Shown here: positions 1 to 7,903 of the stretch, one piece after another
How positions within the stretch are numbered: position 1 is the stretch's first letter
Layout: every line of letters begins with the position of its first letter
Source of the DNA: Streptomyces justiciae
GTDB lineage: Bacteria; Actinomycetota; Actinomycetes; Streptomycetales; Streptomycetaceae
Direction of reading: 5' to 3'
Assembly: GCF_015163075.1 (NCBI RefSeq)
Contig: NZ_JADDXU010000003.1
Location: 1 to 64,000, forward strand
DNA: 64,000 nt
Translations under genes and position numbers: made by a program
The notes under the pieces: generated by a model
What the model was told of the DNA's origin: nothing
The model's database searches: none
Seen by the model: only the letters and a program-made list of their open reading frames with translations

Positions 1-50
1 CCTTCCCGGCCGTTGGACCGTTCCGACGAGTGAGACTTTAGCGGATTCCC

Positions 51-72
51 GGCCCCCGAGCTAATCGGGGCC
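51..72. terminator. Weak hairpin near window start
   Basis: CCCCGA (54-59) pairs with TCGGGG (65-70) around a five-base loop, with two outer G-C pairs across a bulge. It could end a gene lying to the left of the window. The rest of 1-274 holds no convincing gene; the short open frames there have no ribosome site and poor codon bias. Confidence 0.3.
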
Positions 73-274
73 CGCGTCCTTTCGAACGTGGATTCCTCAT
101 TTCGCAAATACACATGGCGATACGCACGACGACGGATCGTCGATTGTTTGCTGGTACCTGCGGAATGGCTGTCCGGGGACCGACCGGAGTCGGCTCTCAC
201 GTCGGACAACTCGGAGAACAGTACGGACCGGGTCTGGGTGTGTCAACTCCGCTCCGGAGGAGACCCTCCCGGCG

Positions 275-280
275 TACTCT
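275..280 (+). promoter_or_regulatory. -10 box of trpS leader transcript
   Basis: TACTCT lies seven bases before the ATG of the leader peptide at 288. This spacing puts the transcript start at or next to that ATG, so the leader peptide would be translated from a leaderless mRNA. No good -35 hexamer is visible 17-19 bases upstream. Confidence 0.5.
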
Positions 281-287
281 GGGACGC

Positions 288-329
288 ATGACGACGCGTA
301 CGTACACCCAGCTGTGGTGGGCCGCCTGA
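288..329 (+). CDS. trpS leader peptide with tandem Trp codons
   Basis: A 13-codon frame reads MTTRTYTQLWWAA and stops with TGA at 327-329. Two consecutive tryptophan codons sit at 315-320, just before the first attenuator segment. It is the sensor of a ribosome-mediated attenuator: when charged tRNA-Trp is scarce, the ribosome stalls on the TGG pair and covers segment 1. Attenuation of this kind is established for the auxiliary TrpRS gene of S. coelicolor. It appears leaderless (TACTCT seven bases upstream) with no clear Shine-Dalgarno. The arrangement with the downstream hairpins makes the call strong despite the small size. Confidence 0.88.
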   Translation: MTTRTYTQLWWAA

Positions 330-379
330 CGGCGGCCGGACTACGTATGCACTCAACGGCCGCCGCTTCGGCGGCCGTT
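321..379 (+). promoter_or_regulatory. Transcription attenuator of trpS
   Basis: Four segments can form alternative pairs. Segment 1 GCCGCC (321-326) pairs with segment 2 GGCGGC (331-336). Segment 2 extended, GGCGGCCG (331-338), pairs exactly with CGGCCGCC (357-364). Segment 3 (355-364) pairs over ten bases with segment 4 (370-379), loop 365-369, forming the terminator. Stalling at the Trp codons hides segment 1, frees segment 2 to pair with 3 and prevents the terminator. The terminator lacks a long U-tract, as is usual in Streptomyces. Confidence 0.85.
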
Positions 380-452
380 CTCGTATCTCCCTCCAGAGCT
401 CCAGGGGGACGGCCCGCAGGGGCGGCGGTCCCGACCAGGAGGTGGAGTAGGG

Positions 453-1472
453 ATGACGCGGGTCTTCAGTGGGGTCAAGCCGACCGGGCATCTGACGCTG
501 GGGAACTACCTGGGAGCCATGCGGCGCTGGGCTGCCGTGGATCAGCACCAGGCCGACGCGCTGTTCTGCGTCGTAGACCTGCACGCGCTGACCGTGGACC
601 ACGATCCGGCGCGGGTGCGGCGGCTCAGTCGGCAGGCGGCGACCCTGTTGCTTGCGACCGGGCTGGATCCGGAGCTGTGCACCGTGTTCGTACAGAGTCA
701 TGTCGATGAGCACGCGCGGCTGTCGTACGTACTGGAGTGCGTGGCCACCGACGGCGAGATGCGGCGGATGATCCAGTACAAGGAGAAGGCCGCGCGGGAG
801 CGGGAGCGCGGTGGGAGTGTGCGGCTGTCGCTGCTGACGTATCCCGTGCTGATGGCGGCGGACATCCTGGCGTACCGGACGGACGAGGTGCCGGTCGGGG
901 ACGACCAGACGCAGCATGTGGAGCTGGCGCGGGACATCGCGGTGCGGTTCAACCAGCGGTACGGCCACACGTTCGTGGTGCCTCGGGTGACGCGTCCCGG
1001 TGTGGCGGCTCGGGTCATGAACCTTCAGGATCCGACGTCGAAGATGGGGAAGAGCGACGACGTCGGGCCCGGGATCGTCTATCTGCTGGACGAGCCGGAC
1101 GTGGTGCGGAAGAAGGTCATGCGGGCGGTCACGGACAGCGGGTCCGAGGTCGTGTACGACCGGGAGGCGCGGCCGGGGGTGGCGAATCTGCTGGAGATCA
1201 TCGCGGCCTGCTCGGGTGGGAACCCGGAGGAGCTGAGCGGTGTATATGAGTCGTACGGCGCCTTGAAGAAGGACACCGCAGAGGCCGTGGTGGAGGTGCT
1301 GAGGCCCGTGCAGGAGAGGCACAAGGAGTTGTGCGCGGATCCTGGCTATGTGGAGGGGGTGCTGCGGGATGGTGCGGAGAAGGCTCGGGCGATGGCCCGG
1401 CCGACCGTCGATGCCGCGTATCGGGCGATCGGACTGCTGCCGGCGGCCGCTGATATCGGCGTGAGCGTGTAG
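453..1472 (+). CDS. trpS: Tryptophanyl-tRNA synthetase, auxiliary attenuated copy
   Basis: Class I synthetase charging tRNA-Trp with tryptophan in the cytoplasm; 339 residues, normal for the family. The HIGH-type motif is TGHLTLGNY at residues 11-19, and the KMSKS loop reads KMGKS at 197-201, with Gly replacing the usual Ser. AGGAGGTGGA at 437-446 precedes the ATG. The Trp attenuator directly upstream, and the recalled position of the indolmycin-resistant trpRS1 of S. coelicolor next to proC, suggest this is the inducible auxiliary enzyme and not the housekeeping one. Resistance to indolmycin is inferred from that relation only. A bidirectional terminator follows. Confidence 0.93.
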   Translation: MTRVFSGVKPTGHLTLGNYLGAMRRWAAVDQHQADALFCVVDLHALTVDHDPARVRRLSRQAATLLLATGLDPELCTVFVQSHVDEHARLSYVLECVATDGEMRRMIQYKEKAARERERGGSVRLSLLTYPVLMAADILAYRTDEVPVGDDQTQHVELARDIAVRFNQRYGHTFVVPRVTRPGVAARVMNLQDPTSKMGKSDDVGPGIVYLLDEPDVVRKKVMRAVTDSGSEVVYDREARPGVANLLEIIAACSGGNPEELSGVYESYGALKKDTAEAVVEVLRPVQERHKELCADPGYVEGVLRDGAEKARAMARPTVDAAYRAIGLLPAAADIGVSV

Positions 1473-1482
1473 GGCGTGCGCT

Positions 1483-1513
1483 GGGCCGCCCCTTCCCGGG
1501 GGTGGGGCGGCCC
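1483..1513. terminator. Bidirectional terminator trpS/proC
   Basis: GGGCCGCCCC (1483-1492) pairs perfectly with GGGGCGGCCC (1504-1513), loop of eleven bases. It lies between the stops of convergent trpS and proC and can serve both. Confidence 0.75.
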
Positions 1514-1520
1514 GGCGGTG

Positions 1521-2330
1521 TCAGTTGTTGCCGGAGGCCAGTTCGCGGCTGCGGTCGCGGGCGGCTTCGAGGGCGGCGATGAGGGCTGCTCGTACGCCGT
1601 GGTTCTCGAGTTCGCGGATGGCGTTGATCGTCGTGCCCGCGGGGGACGTGACGTTCTCGCGGAGCTTGACGGGGTGCTCGCCGCTGTCGCGGAGCATGGT
1701 GGCGGCGCCGATCGCGGACTGGACGATGAGGTCGTGGGCCTTGTCGCGGGGCAGGCCGAGCAGGATGCCGGCGTCCGTCATGGCTTCGACCAGGTAGAAG
1801 AAGTACGCCGGGCCGGAGCCGGAGAGGGCGGTGCAGGCGTCCTGCTGGGACTCGGGAACGCGGAGCGTCTTGCCGACGGCGCCGAAGATCTCCTCGGCGT
1901 GCGCGAGGTGGTCGGCGGTGGCGTGGCTGCCGGCGGAGATGACGGACATGGCCTCGTCGACGAGGGCGGGGGTGTTCGTCATGACGCGGACGACCGGGGT
2001 GCCGGCGGCGAGGCGCTCCTCGAAGAAGGAGGTGGGGATGCCCGCGGCGCCGCTGATGATCAGGCGGTCGGCGGGGACGTGGGGGGCGAGCTCGGCGAGG
2101 AGGGTGCCCATGTCCTGCGGCTTGACCGTGAGGATCAGGGTGTCGGCGGTCTTGGCGGCCTCGGCGTTGGTGACCGGGGTGACTCCGTAGCGCGCGCGGA
2201 GTTCCTCGGCTCGCTCCTGGCGGCGGGCGGTGACGAAGAGGTCGGCCGGGGCCCAGCCGCCTCGGATCATTCCGCTGAGCAGGGCTTCGCCGATCTTGCC
2301 GGTGCCGAGGACTGCGACTTTCTGGGTCAT
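1521..2330 (-). CDS. proC: Pyrroline-5-carboxylate reductase
   Basis: Reduces 1-pyrroline-5-carboxylate to L-proline with NAD(P)H, the last step of proline synthesis. The 269-residue product starts MTQKVAVLGTGKIG, with the Rossmann GxGxxG at residues 8-13, and carries the SGSGPAYFF signature of P5C reductases in its C-terminal dimer domain. The frame stays open upstream to 2453, but the ATG at 2328-2330 has GGAGGG about ten bases ahead, and the upstream residues are Pro/Arg-rich non-family sequence, so the shorter form is chosen. It is monocistronic, convergent with trpS. Confidence 0.95.
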   Translation of the reverse strand: MTQKVAVLGTGKIGEALLSGMIRGGWAPADLFVTARRQERAEELRARYGVTPVTNAEAAKTADTLILTVKPQDMGTLLAELAPHVPADRLIISGAAGIPTSFFEERLAAGTPVVRVMTNTPALVDEAMSVISAGSHATADHLAHAEEIFGAVGKTLRVPESQQDACTALSGSGPAYFFYLVEAMTDAGILLGLPRDKAHDLIVQSAIGAATMLRDSGEHPVKLRENVTSPAGTTINAIRELENHGVRAALIAALEAARDRSRELASGNN

Positions 2331-2461
2331 GGCTGCGGGTGCCCTCCGGGGGTTGCGTCGTCCGGTGTTCATCCTCGCACCGGGGGTCGGGGGGCGGCTG
2401 GGTTGTCCGGTGGGCGGGACGTCCGGGCGGACGGCGGGGCGGGGCGTGGGCACCCGTGCGG

Positions 2462-3250
2462 CTACTGGGTCCTGCGCCTGAGGGTCGCGGCGCCGAGGCC
2501 CAGGACCAGGAGGGCGCAGCCGGCCACGATCAGGGTGTCGCGGACGAAGGCGGCGGTCATGTCGGTGTGCCTGAGGACCTCGTTCATGCCGTCGACGGCG
2601 TAGGACATGGGGAGGACGTCGGAGATGGCCTCCAGGACGGGGTGCATGTTGTCGCGGGGTGTGAACAGGCCGCAGAGCAGGAGCTGGGGGAAGATCACGG
2701 CCGGCATGAACTGGACGGCCTGGAACTCGGAGGCGGCGAAGGCCGAGACGAAGAGGCCGAGGGCGGTGCCGAGGAGGGCGTCGAGCAGGGCGACCAGGAG
2801 CAGCAGCCAGGGGCTGCCGGTGACGTCGAGGCCGAGGCCCCAGAGGGCGAGGGCGGTGGCGAGGACGGACTGGATGATCGCCAGGGTGCCGAAGGCGAGG
2901 GCGTAGCCGGCGACGAGGTCGCCTTTGCCGAGCGGCATGGCGAGGAGGCGTTCGAGGGTGCCGGAGGTGCGCTCGCGGAGGGTGGCGATGGAGGTGACCA
3001 GGAACATCGTGATCAGCGGGAAGATCCCGAGGAGGGAGGCGCCGATGTTGTCGAAGGTCTGTGGGCTGCCGTCGAAGACGTAGCGCAGCAGGAACAGCAT
3101 CACGCAGGGCACCAGGATCATCAGCGCGATCGAGCGCGGGTCGTGGCGGAGCTGGCGCAGGACGCGGGCTGCGGTGGCGAGGGTGCGGGAGGCGTTGAGG
3201 GCGCTGGTCGGGGCCGGGGCGATCGGCGGGGTGGTGGTCGTGGTGGTCAT
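2462..3250 (-). CDS. ABC-2 type transporter permease
   Basis: Membrane subunit (262 residues) of an ABC exporter. It starts with a polythreonine tail (MTTTTTT) and then has six hydrophobic segments typical of ABC-2 permeases, with a cytosolic loop RERTSGTLERLLAMPL, the conserved coupling region. The ATG overlaps the TGA of the upstream ATPase gene by four bases (ATGA), so the pair is translationally coupled. The same frame is open far upstream inside the ATPase gene, but that part is antiparallel-biased Arg/Pro-rich translation and not real. The substrate is unknown; daunorubicin- or DrrB-like lipid or drug export is possible. Confidence 0.9.
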   Translation of the reverse strand: MTTTTTTPPIAPAPTSALNASRTLATAARVLRQLRHDPRSIALMILVPCVMLFLLRYVFDGSPQTFDNIGASLLGIFPLITMFLVTSIATLRERTSGTLERLLAMPLGKGDLVAGYALAFGTLAIIQSVLATALALWGLGLDVTGSPWLLLLVALLDALLGTALGLFVSAFAASEFQAVQFMPAVIFPQLLLCGLFTPRDNMHPVLEAISDVLPMSYAVDGMNEVLRHTDMTAAFVRDTLIVAGCALLVLGLGAATLRRRTQ

Positions 3251-4038
3251 CGGGTCGTCTCCTTCTTGCGTCCGGCCGCGACGGCCTCGTCCACGAGGTG
3301 CAGGAATGCGTCCTCGACGGTCTCGGAGCCGGTGCGGGTGCGCAGGGCGTCCGGGGTGTCGTCGGCGAGGATCTCGCCCTCGCGCATGAGGAGGAGGCGG
3401 TGGCAGCGCTCGGCCTCGTCCATGACGTGGGACGAGATGAGGAGGGTGGCGCCGCGTTGGGCGGCGATGTCGTGGAAGAGGTTCCACAGGTCGCGGCGCA
3501 GGACGGGGTCCAGGCCGACGGTCGGTTCGTCGAGGACGAGGAGTTCGGGTGTGCCGAGGAGGGCCACGGCCAGGGAGACGCGGCTGCGTTGGCCGCCGGA
3601 GAGGTTGCCGGCGAGGGAGTCGGCGTGGCTGGTGAGGTCGACGTCTTCGATGACCCGGGTGACGTCGGAGTGGCGGCGTTCGGAGGCGGCGTGGCCCGGG
3701 GCGAGGATCGCGGCGAAGTAGTCGAGGTTCTGGCGGACGGTCAGGTCGTCGTAGACGGAGGGGGCTTGGGTGACGTAGCCGATGCGGGTGCGCAGGGTGG
3801 GGTGTCCGGCGGGGCGGCCGAGGACGTCGAGGGTGCCGGTGACCTTGGCCTGGGTGCCGACGATGGAGCGCATGAGGGTGGATTTGCCGCAGCCGGAGGG
3901 GCCGAGCAGTCCGGTGATCTGGCCGCGGGGGACGGTGAAGTCGAGGCCGCGCAGGACGGTGCGGGGGCCGCGGACGACGGTGAGGCCTTCGGCGTGGACG
4001 GCGGGGGTGTCGGGAGGCTCGGAAGAATAATTCATCAT
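3247..4038 (-). CDS. ABC transporter ATP-binding protein
   Basis: Energising subunit (263 residues) of the exporter encoded with the following permease. Walker A is GPSGCGKST, the Q-loop lies near YVTQAPSV, the signature is LSGGQRSR and Walker B is LLVLDEPTVGLDP; DrrA/CcmA-type ATPase. The start is ATG at 4036-4038 (a second ATG follows in frame at 4035). There is no Shine-Dalgarno; a promoter ends seven bases upstream, so the mRNA is probably leaderless. The start codon lies inside an 18-bp palindrome, which suggests control by a repressor encoded elsewhere, since no regulator gene is adjacent. Confidence 0.9.
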   Translation of the reverse strand: MMNYSSEPPDTPAVHAEGLTVVRGPRTVLRGLDFTVPRGQITGLLGPSGCGKSTLMRSIVGTQAKVTGTLDVLGRPAGHPTLRTRIGYVTQAPSVYDDLTVRQNLDYFAAILAPGHAASERRHSDVTRVIEDVDLTSHADSLAGNLSGGQRSRVSLAVALLGTPELLVLDEPTVGLDPVLRRDLWNLFHDIAAQRGATLLISSHVMDEAERCHRLLLMREGEILADDTPDALRTRTGSETVEDAFLHLVDEAVAAGRKKETTR

Positions 4039-4047
4039 GTGATGAAT
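4030..4047. promoter_or_regulatory. Operator-like palindrome over the ABC start
   Basis: ATTCATCA-TG-TGATGAAT is a perfect 8+2+8 inverted repeat. It covers part of the -10 box, the inferred transcript start and the first codons of the ATPase gene. It is strikingly AT-rich for this genome. A bound dimeric repressor here would block the promoter; the protein is not identifiable from the window. Confidence 0.6.
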
Positions 4048-4074
4048 AATGCTCCCGCACGCCGTGCTCGTCAA
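4046..4074 (-). promoter_or_regulatory. Promoter of the ABC exporter operon
   Basis: Reading on the minus strand, TTGACG (4074-4069) is followed after 17 bases by CATTAT (4051-4046). The expected transcript start lies at about 4039, next to the ATG at 4038. Confidence 0.65.
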
Positions 4075-4290
4075 GCGGGGTGTGACGGCGGTTCCGGCGG
4101 CGCAGGCGCGTGAGGGGGTGATCGGAGTTCGGTGATCCGGTCCGTGCGCTTCCAGAGCCCCCTGTGGTTCACCGGAACGGCCTGTGCGATCAACTCCCTT
4201 TCCTGACAATGGGTTTCAGTGCCGCGTACTCCCCCGACACGGCGCGCCCACGCATCTCCCACCGTGTTCCCGACCGGAGGTGCTTCGCTC

Positions 4291-5739
4291 ATGCGCTATC
4301 GCGTACGCAAGGCCGATCTGTTCGCTTCCCTCGTCGTGTTTCTCGTGGCGCTGCCGCTGTGCGTAGGGGTCGCCATAGCCTCCGGTGTGCCGGCCGAGCT
4401 GGGGCTGGTGACCGGGATCGTCGGCGGGCTGGTCGCCGGGGTGCTGCCCGGCAGCAGCCTCCAGGTGAGCGGGCCGGCGGCGGGGCTCACGGTGCTGGTC
4501 TACGAGGCCGTGCACCGGTACGGGGTCGGGGTGCTCGGGGTGCTGGTGTTCGGGGCCGGGCTGGTGCAGCTCGGGCTCGGGGTGCTGCGGCTCGGGCGGT
4601 GGTTCAGGGCCGTGTCCGTGGCGGTCGTGCAGGGGATGCTCGCCGGGATCGGGCTCGTCCTGGTCGCCGGTCAGGTGTATGCGCTGGGCGACGCGACCGC
4701 GCCTGGTGGCGGGTTGGGGAAGCTCACCGGGCTGGTGTCGTTGCCGTCGCTGCTGGACCCGGTGGCGTTGTCAGTGGGGGGTGCCACTATGGCCGTACTG
4801 CTGCTGTGGCCGCGATGGAAGCGCGGGGCTCGCCTGGTGCCCGCGCCGCTGGTCGCGGTCGGCCTCGCGGCGGCGGTGACCGGGGTGTTCGGCCTTCAGG
4901 TGCGGCGGGTCGAAGTGCGAGGGCTGCTGGATGCCGTACGGCTGCCGGAGGCCGCGGATGTCGGCCGGCTGACGGAAGTGGGCGTGCTGGGGACGGTCGT
5001 GGCGTTCGCGTTGATCGCGTCGGCGGAGTCCTTGTTCAGCGCGGCGGCGGTGGACCGGCTGCATGACGGGCGGCGTACGGACTACGACCGTGAGCTGATC
5101 GCGCAGGGCGCGGGCAACGCGGTGTGCGGGGTGCTCGGGGCGTTGCCGATGACCGCGGTGATCGTGCGGAGCGCGGCGAATGTGCAGGCGGGTGCCGAGA
5201 CCAAGGCGTCCCGGGTGCTGCACGGGGTGTGGCTGCTGGTGTTCACGGTCGTCGTGCCCGGGGTGCTCGGGGTGATTCCGGTGGCGGCGCTGGCCGCGCT
5301 GCTGGTGCACGCCGGGTGCAAGCTCGTGCCGGTGCGGGAGGTGCGGGTGTTGTGGCGCGGGCATCGCGGGGAGGTGGTCGTGCTGGTGGTGACGGCGACG
5401 GCGATCGTCGTGGGGAACCTGTTCGAGGGGGTGTTGGTGGGGTTGGCGCTGGCGGTGGCGAAGACCGCGTGGGATGCCAGCCATGTGCATGTGGAGACCG
5501 AGGACCGGGGTGCGGCGGGGCTCGTCGTCCGGGTGCTGGGGCATGCGACGTTCCTGCGGCTGCCCAAGCTGCTGGACGCGTTGGAGGCGTTGCCGCGTGA
5601 CCGGGAGGTGCGGCTGGAGTTGGGCGGACTGCGGCACCTGGACCATGCGTGCGCGGCGGCCCTCGAGGGGTGGGCCGCCGGGCGGGGTCAGGCGTTGGCT
5701 GCGGGCGGCTTGATGGCGACGAGCAACTCGACGTCGTAG
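4291..5739 (+). CDS. SulP family inorganic anion transporter
   Basis: Integral membrane transporter (482 residues) of the SulP/SLC26 family, which move sulfate, bicarbonate or related anions. It shows about ten hydrophobic segments, the family motif SGPAAGLTVLV near residue 60, and a short C-terminal STAS-like cytosolic part (LRLPKLLDALEALPRD onward). ATG at 4291 follows GGAGGTG (4276-4282), so the upstream in-frame ATG at 4219 is less likely. The 3' end overlaps the convergent methyltransferase gene by 52 bases. Substrate cannot be told from sequence; no carbonic anhydrase domain is fused. Confidence 0.9.
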   Translation: MRYRVRKADLFASLVVFLVALPLCVGVAIASGVPAELGLVTGIVGGLVAGVLPGSSLQVSGPAAGLTVLVYEAVHRYGVGVLGVLVFGAGLVQLGLGVLRLGRWFRAVSVAVVQGMLAGIGLVLVAGQVYALGDATAPGGGLGKLTGLVSLPSLLDPVALSVGGATMAVLLLWPRWKRGARLVPAPLVAVGLAAAVTGVFGLQVRRVEVRGLLDAVRLPEAADVGRLTEVGVLGTVVAFALIASAESLFSAAAVDRLHDGRRTDYDRELIAQGAGNAVCGVLGALPMTAVIVRSAANVQAGAETKASRVLHGVWLLVFTVVVPGVLGVIPVAALAALLVHAGCKLVPVREVRVLWRGHRGEVVVLVVTATAIVVGNLFEGVLVGLALAVAKTAWDASHVHVETEDRGAAGLVVRVLGHATFLRLPKLLDALEALPRDREVRLELGGLRHLDHACAAALEGWAAGRGQALAAGGLMATSNSTS

Positions 5740-6479
5740 GTCTCCTCGACGATTCCGTCCGGGAAGACCGCCAGCAGGTGGCGTCGTTCCTCGGTGAGGA
5801 AGGCCGTGGCGCTTTCCTCACCGGCGACCAGGAAGATCGAGTGGCTGCCGATGTTGGCGAGGTGGGTGTCGACGGGGACGCGGCGGCTCCAGCGGACCGT
5901 GCGGTGGGCGAAGTCGAGGCGCCCGGAGGGGTCGGCGAGCCTGGGGTCGATGTTGCGCTGCTCGGCGCTGACGTTCACGGCGAAGTGGCGCGCGATCCGG
6001 CGCGAGGCGTCGGTGATCCACGGCACGTCGTGGGCGTCGGTGTTCCACCACAGCGCGAGGGCGCCGCCCGGGCGCAGCACGCGGAGGGCTTCCGGGACCG
6101 AGCGGGCGGTGTCGGTCCAGTGCCAGGCCTGGGCGTAGGTGAGGAGGTCGAGGGAGTCGTCGGCCAGGGGCAGGTCGTCTCCGGTGCCCTGCACGATCGG
6201 GAGGCCGGGGTTGGTGTGCCGGAACTGGGCGGCCATGCCGTCGCCGGGTTCGACGGCGATGACGTCGGCGCCGCGGGCGTGCAGGAGGGCGGTGGCGATG
6301 CCGGTGCCGGCGCCTACGTCCGCGACGCGGGCGCCGGTGAGGGAGCGGCCGGTGAGGTCCTCGATCGCGTCGAAGAGGGCGGGCGGATAGGAGGGGCGGT
6401 TGGCCGCGTACTGGGCTGCGGCGGCGTTGAAGGACTGGGCGCGGGCGGTGTGCGAGGGGGCCGTCGTCATAGGGCCCAT
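5688..6479 (-). CDS. Class I SAM-dependent methyltransferase
   Basis: A 263-residue methyltransferase of the UbiE/Methyltransf_11 type. Motif I is VADVGAGTGIAT, an acidic residue ends beta-2 in VIAVEPGDGM, and VLRPGGALALWWN is the post-III region. FNAAAAQYAANRPSYP near the N-terminus is typical of small-molecule methyltransferases in this group. The substrate is unknown. Two starts are possible, ATG at 6479 or ATG at 6470 (MTTAPSH); neither has a strong ribosome site. It overlaps the SulP gene tail-to-tail. Confidence 0.85.
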   Translation of the reverse strand: MGPMTTAPSHTARAQSFNAAAAQYAANRPSYPPALFDAIEDLTGRSLTGARVADVGAGTGIATALLHARGADVIAVEPGDGMAAQFRHTNPGLPIVQGTGDDLPLADDSLDLLTYAQAWHWTDTARSVPEALRVLRPGGALALWWNTDAHDVPWITDASRRIARHFAVNVSAEQRNIDPRLADPSGRLDFAHRTVRWSRRVPVDTHLANIGSHSIFLVAGEESATAFLTEERRHLLAVFPDGIVEETYDVELLVAIKPPAANA

Positions 6480-6587
6480 GGTGGCGGAGGTGGGTGCAGG
6501 GTGCAGTGAGTTTTCGGTGAGAGAGGGGGGCTCTCTTGGCGGCAGGACGAGAGACTCAGAGGCCGGCGGCGCTGCTACGGCTCCCGC

Positions 6588-7094
6588 TCAGGAACGGCGG
6601 CGCTTCTTCGACGGGTTGCCGGAGCGGCGGGTGGTGCGCTTCTCGTGTTGCTTGAGGGCGGCCTCGTACTCCTCGCGGTGGAGTTTCTCGCCGGGGGCCT
6701 CGGTGAGGGAGCGGAAGAAGTAGGCGAGGAGGGAGCCGACGAAGCCGATGGCGAGCAGGCCGCGGAGGGAGGCCTGGCGGTCGGGGTCGGGGCGCTTGGT
6801 GAAGCCGTCCCAGGTGTGCCGGAAGGCGAGAGCGCTGCAGATTGCGAACATCACGACCATGAGGAGGGTGACGAAGCTGCCGATGTCGGCGATCGCGAGG
6901 CCTTCGTAGGCGAAGCGGAGGACCAGGCAGGAGGCGACGGCCGCGGCGAGGGAGCCGACGGCGGCGCCGATACGGCGGACCGTGTAGCCGTTGGCGTGGT
7001 CGACCCAGGTCGTGCCGAAGAACCGGATGGGTTCCGGCCGGGGGCCGGGGGCGGAGCCCGCGGGGGTTTCCTGGGTGCCGTTGTCGTCGCTCAC
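6588..7094 (-). CDS. Conserved small membrane protein
   Basis: 168 residues with a hydrophilic N-terminus, three predicted membrane segments (around residues 42-65, 70-93 and 110-128) and a basic C-terminal tail ending SKKRRRS. I recognise it only as a conserved Streptomyces membrane protein of unknown function; similar proteins are sometimes labelled EamA/RhaT transporters, which this length does not support. GTG start at 7092-7094; CATAAT lies six bases upstream, so translation is probably leaderless. Confidence 0.8.
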   Translation of the reverse strand: MSDDNGTQETPAGSAPGPRPEPIRFFGTTWVDHANGYTVRRIGAAVGSLAAAVASCLVLRFAYEGLAIADIGSFVTLLMVVMFAICSALAFRHTWDGFTKRPDPDRQASLRGLLAIGFVGSLLAYFFRSLTEAPGEKLHREEYEAALKQHEKRTTRRSGNPSKKRRRS

Positions 7095-7137
7095 GCGTCG
7101 ATTATGGCTCCGGGGCGGGCGCGGGCTCCGCGGGGGC

Positions 7138-7470
7138 TCAGCAGCGCCGGGTCACGTAGCCGTCGCTGCCCGTCTTCACGTAGGTGTCCGAGACGTAGAC
7201 GCCGTCGGCGGTCTTGTCCCAGATGTTCGAGGTGCCGAGCGGGCCGGTGATGGTCTCGCCGGGCGTCTGGCAGACGAGCGTGAGGGTCGTGCCCGGCTTG
7301 TAGGTCTTGATGATCTGGTAGCTGGTTCCAGGGCCGCTCCGGGCGTTCACGTCCGAGGTGCCGACCACCGGGTAGCCCGCGGCGGCGGCCTGGGAGGCGG
7401 TGCCGAGGACGGTGAGGAAGGCTGCGGCGGTGCCGGCCAGCAGGAGGGAGCCGCGCTTCAGCGATGTCAT
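7138..7470 (-). CDS. Secreted SH3-domain protein, copy 1
   Basis: A 110-residue exported protein with a signal peptide (MTSLKRGSLLLAG...ASQAAAA) and one bacterial SH3-type domain (VNARSGPGTSYQII). SH3b modules commonly bind peptidoglycan or target enzymes to the wall. Two cysteines (LVCQTPG and the C-terminal RRC) are conserved with the neighbours and may form a disulfide. It is the last of four tandem paralogues on the minus strand, each ending with a TGSDGY motif. It is the most divergent of the signal-bearing copies. Confidence 0.85.
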   Translation of the reverse strand: MTSLKRGSLLLAGTAAAFLTVLGTASQAAAAGYPVVGTSDVNARSGPGTSYQIIKTYKPGTTLTLVCQTPGETITGPLGTSNIWDKTADGVYVSDTYVKTGSDGYVTRRC

Positions 7471-7498
7471 GGGGGGTTCCTTTGGATCTTCCTGGTGG

Positions 7499-7840
7499 TC
7501 AGAGTGCGCAGCGGGGGCGGATGTAGCCGTCGCTGCCCGTCTGTACGTACGTGTCCGAGATGAACTCGCCGTCGTCGATGTTGTCCCAGATGTTCGAGGT
7601 GCCGTACGGGCCGGTGATCGTCTCGCCCGGCGTCTGGCAGTAGATCGGCACCATGGCGCCCTCGGGCAGCACGCGGGAGATGGCGTACTGGGTGCCAGGG
7701 CCGCGGCGGACGTTGACGCGGTAGCCGGGGGCGACGGGGTAGTAGCGCACGGCCGCGTCGGCGGTGGCGGCGGCGCTCACGGTGATGAAGGCGCCGGTGG
7801 CGCCGGCGAGGAGGACGGATCGGCGGGTGAGTGGTGACAC
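7499..7840 (-). CDS. Secreted SH3-domain protein, copy 2
   Basis: 113 residues, GTG start at 7840 preceded by GAGGGAACC. The N-terminus has a twin-arginine-like signal (TRRSVLLAGATGAF) with cleavage expected near ADAAVRYY. The mature part is a single SH3-type domain (YRVNVRRGPGTQY) with the conserved YCQTPGETITGPYGTSNIWD segment and the two conserved cysteines. It is closely related to copy 3 at the protein and DNA level, so the pair probably arose by tandem duplication. Confidence 0.85.
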   Translation of the reverse strand: MSPLTRRSVLLAGATGAFITVSAAATADAAVRYYPVAPGYRVNVRRGPGTQYAISRVLPEGAMVPIYCQTPGETITGPYGTSNIWDNIDDGEFISDTYVQTGSDGYIRPRCAL

Positions 7841-7903
7841 GGTTCCCTCGGAGTGGTGTGGGGGTGGGTGTGGCGTGGGGCTTCTCGGAGCAGGGTGGCG
7901 GGC

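Noticed and set aside
88..291. A 67-codon open frame upstream of the trp leader
   Set aside because: No ribosome site, atypical codon use and overlap with the leader promoter; the attenuator explains the region.
2341..3721. Gly/Glu-rich 460-codon plus-strand frame opposite the ABC genes
   Set aside because: Shadow of the ABC permease and ATPase genes; no motif, biased composition.
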